This document shows, piece after piece, positions 6,280-7,793 of a DNA stretch of 7,793 nt. Under the pieces are notes generated by a model. It worked only from the letters and a program-made list of their open reading frames with translations, did no database searches and was not told the origin of the DNA. The stretch's first letter is position 1. Each line of letters starts with the position of its first letter. The stretch comes from an uncultured Clostridia bacterium (GTDB lineage Bacteria > Bacillota > Clostridia > Christensenellales > CAG-138). The stretch covers positions 1 to 7,793 of the forward strand of contig CALGGM010000041.1 in the NCBI GenBank assembly GCA_937915925.1, read 5' to 3'. The position numbers and the translations under genes are program-made.

Positions 6280-6321
6280 ATGGATATGGACAAAATTGTT
6301 TCCGCCGTGTACAATATCCAT
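6280..6321. repeat. Inverted repeat across the ABC gene promoter
   Basis: Perfect eight-base arms ATGGATAT (6280-6287) and ATATCCAT (6314-6321) have centres 34 bases apart, about three helical turns. The left arm reaches the first base of the proposed -35 and the right arm the last two bases of the -10, ending exactly at the ATG. The geometry suits a regulator binding two half-sites, but chance cannot be excluded at this arm length. No regulator gene is seen in the window. Confidence 0.35.
6287..6315 (+). promoter_or_regulatory. Candidate sigma-A promoter of the ABC exporter gene
   Basis: TGGACA (6287-6292) differs from TTGACA at one base and is followed after exactly 17 bases by TACAAT (6310-6315), one base from TATAAT. 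Transcription seven bases past the -10 would start at or very near the A of the ATG at 6322. The transcript would then be leaderless, which agrees with the absence of any Shine-Dalgarno sequence. Confidence 0.6.
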
Positions 6322-7793
6322 ATGAACAAGATCAAACGCTTTGCACAGTATTATAAGCCGCATTTAGGGCTGTTTCTTCTTGACATCGGCTGCGCGACGC
6401 TCGTCGCCGCGGTCGACGTCGCTTTCCCCTTACTTACAAACTATCTTTTGAAAACGCTGTTTCCGGAGATCGAGAAAACGGGATCCGCAGACCTTGTCAC
6501 GCTGTTCGCCGTGTTGATCGGCGCGATCTTTGCGGCGTATGTCGTACGCGCGATCATGCTCTATATCGTGAATTACTGGGGACATCTGTTCGGCGTGCGC
6601 GTCGAAGCCGATATGCGCCGCGACATTTTCAAGCATATTCAGACGCTGCCGTTCAGCTTTTATGACAAGATCCGCACCGGAAAGCTCCTGTCCCGCGCGA
6701 CGACGGACCTCTTTGAGATCTCCGAGCTTGCGCACCACGGACCGGAGGACCTTCTCATTTCGTCGCTGACCGTGCTCGGCGCGTTTGTCGCGATGTTCTT
6801 TATCGAATGGCGGATCGCGCTTGCGATGCTTCTCGTCATGCCGTTCGTGATCTGGTTCGTGATGAAGGCGCGGTTCACGATGAAATCGACGAGCAAGTCC
6901 GTTAAGGAGCAGACCGCAAACATCAACGCGGGGATCGAATCCTCCATCTCCGGCGCGCGCGTCGCAAAGGCGTTCGCAAACGAGCGGTATGAGATCGAGA
7001 AGTTCGAGGAAGGCAACCACGCGTTTCTGCACGCGAAGGACCGCTTCTATAAGGCAATGGCGGTGTTCAACAGCGGCACCGAATTCTTTATCGCGCTGTT
7101 CAACGTCATCGTTCTGCTCGTCGGCGGGATCCTCATTATCCGTAAGGCAGGATTCAGCTCGCTGACGTTCATTACCTTTATGCTGTACGTTTCCGCGTTC
7201 ACTTCGCCTTTGAAGCGCTTTGCAAGCTTCTTCGAGCAGTACATGATGGGCATGGCTGGCTTTACGCGGTTCTTGGAGATCCTCGATACCAAGAGCGACA
7301 TCGTCGACCGCGAGGACGCAAAATCGATCGAGCACGTCGATGGCAAAATCGAGTTTGACGACGTCGGCTTCCATTATGACGGAGGTCGGCAGATTTTAAG
7401 CCACGTGAACCTCACCGTCGAGCCCGGCAAAAAGCTTGCGTTCGTCGGTCCGTCCGGCGGCGGCAAAACCACGATGTGCCACCTTCTGATGCGTTTTTAC
7501 GACGTCACCGAGGGCGCGATCAGGGTCGACGGGATCGACGTGCGCGATTATACACAGGAATCCCTGCGCCGTCATATCGGCATCGTGCAGCAGGACGTCT
7601 TCCTGTTTGCGGGCTCGATCCTCGAAAACATCCGTTACGGTCGGCTCGATGCAACCGACGAGGAGGTCGTCGAAGCCGCGATCCGCGCGCATATCCATGA
7701 CGAGATCATGAACTTCCCCGATCAGTATCAAACCGAGGTCGGCGAGCGCGGCGTAAAGCTGTCCGGCGGACAGAAGCAGCGCATCTCGATCGC
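6322..7793 (+). CDS. ABC exporter, fused permease and ATPase (3' end cut by window)
   Basis: First 490 codons of a half-size ABC exporter of the type that works as a dimer in the cytoplasmic membrane; the substrate is unknown. The N-terminal two thirds is the six-helix type I exporter domain, with hydrophobic segments near residues 14-38, 57-84, 144-162, 164-182, 254-273 and 281-297. The nucleotide-binding domain starts near 342. Walker A GPSGGGKT is at 376-383, the Q-loop is in IVQQDVF (421-427) and the signature LSGGQ is at 480-484. Walker B, the D-loop and the H-loop lie beyond the edge. The ATG at 6322 gives MNKIKRFAQYYKPH, a family-like N-terminus, but has no ribosome binding site. In-frame ATGs at 6280 and 6286 and a GTG at 6307 also lack one. 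It is divergent from spoIVA. It could be a multidrug, lipid or peptide exporter; the sequence does not decide. Confidence 0.92.
   Translation, partial: MNKIKRFAQYYKPHLGLFLLDIGCATLVAAVDVAFPLLTNYLLKTLFPEIEKTGSADLVTLFAVLIGAIFAAYVVRAIMLYIVNYWGHLFGVRVEADMRRDIFKHIQTLPFSFYDKIRTGKLLSRATTDLFEISELAHHGPEDLLISSLTVLGAFVAMFFIEWRIALAMLLVMPFVIWFVMKARFTMKSTSKSVKEQTANINAGIESSISGARVAKAFANERYEIEKFEEGNHAFLHAKDRFYKAMAVFNSGTEFFIALFNVIVLLVGGILIIRKAGFSSLTFITFMLYVSAFTSPLKRFASFFEQYMMGMAGFTRFLEILDTKSDIVDREDAKSIEHVDGKIEFDDVGFHYDGGRQILSHVNLTVEPGKKLAFVGPSGGGKTTMCHLLMRFYDVTEGAIRVDGIDVRDYTQESLRRHIGIVQQDVFLFAGSILENIRYGRLDATDEEVVEAAIRAHIHDEIMNFPDQYQTEVGERGVKLSGGQKQRISI

Noticed and set aside
5010..6356. A 448-codon open frame on the plus strand, antisense to nearly all of spoIVA
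   Set aside because: It mirrors a firmly identified gene, is rich in arginine, has no recognisable domain and arises from the GC-rich codon use of the opposite strand.
6430..7374. A 314-codon open frame on the minus strand, antisense to the ABC exporter gene
   Set aside because: The plus strand carries a clear exporter with Walker A and LSGGQ motifs; the antisense frame is arginine-, histidine- and aspartate-rich and shows no domain.

Overview
The window looks like a chromosomal segment of a GC-rich, endospore-forming Firmicute, most likely an uncultured or little-studied member of the Clostridia. The evidence is three sporulation or germination genes (spoIVA, gpr, spoIIP), strong GGAGG-type ribosome binding sites, and a near-consensus sigma-A promoter. 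Genus and species cannot be read from the sequence alone. I saw no rRNA, tRNA, CRISPR array, transposase or prophage gene.

Layout. Six genes on the minus strand read from right to left: spoIVA (4734-6212), gpr (3832-4677), spoIIP (2860-3792), asd (1802-2800), dapA (927-1805) and dapB (149-916). A divergent plus-strand gene, a half-size ABC exporter, starts at 6322 and runs off the right edge just after its LSGGQ signature. The left 148 bases hold two abutting hairpins beyond the dapB stop and no gene I can support. The 109-base divergent intergenic region (6213-6321) holds a sigma-E-like promoter for spoIVA and, facing the other way, a sigma-A-like promoter for the ABC gene that would give a leaderless or nearly leaderless transcript.

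How the genes work together. SpoIVA builds the ATP-driven platform of the spore coat. SpoIIP is a peptidoglycan hydrolase of the engulfment machine. GPR degrades the small acid-soluble DNA-binding proteins at germination. asd, dapA and dapB carry aspartyl phosphate to tetrahydrodipicolinate, on the way to diaminopimelate and lysine. The DapA product is also the precursor of dipicolinic acid in spores. asd-dapA-dapB is tightly coupled (4-base ATGA overlap, then a 10-base gap with the Shine-Dalgarno on the preceding stop codon). It has its own sigma-A promoter, whose -35 box lies on the spoIIP stop codon. No terminator separates spoIIP from asd, so sporulation transcripts could also feed the dap genes. 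A strong intrinsic terminator does separate spoIVA from gpr, and it lies almost on the gpr ribosome binding site.

All six complete genes belong to known families. The less ordinary points are the regulatory wiring, the minimal N-terminus of GPR, the unusual starts (TTG for dapB, no Shine-Dalgarno for the ABC gene) and a marked excess of GATC. I found no convincing undescribed system.
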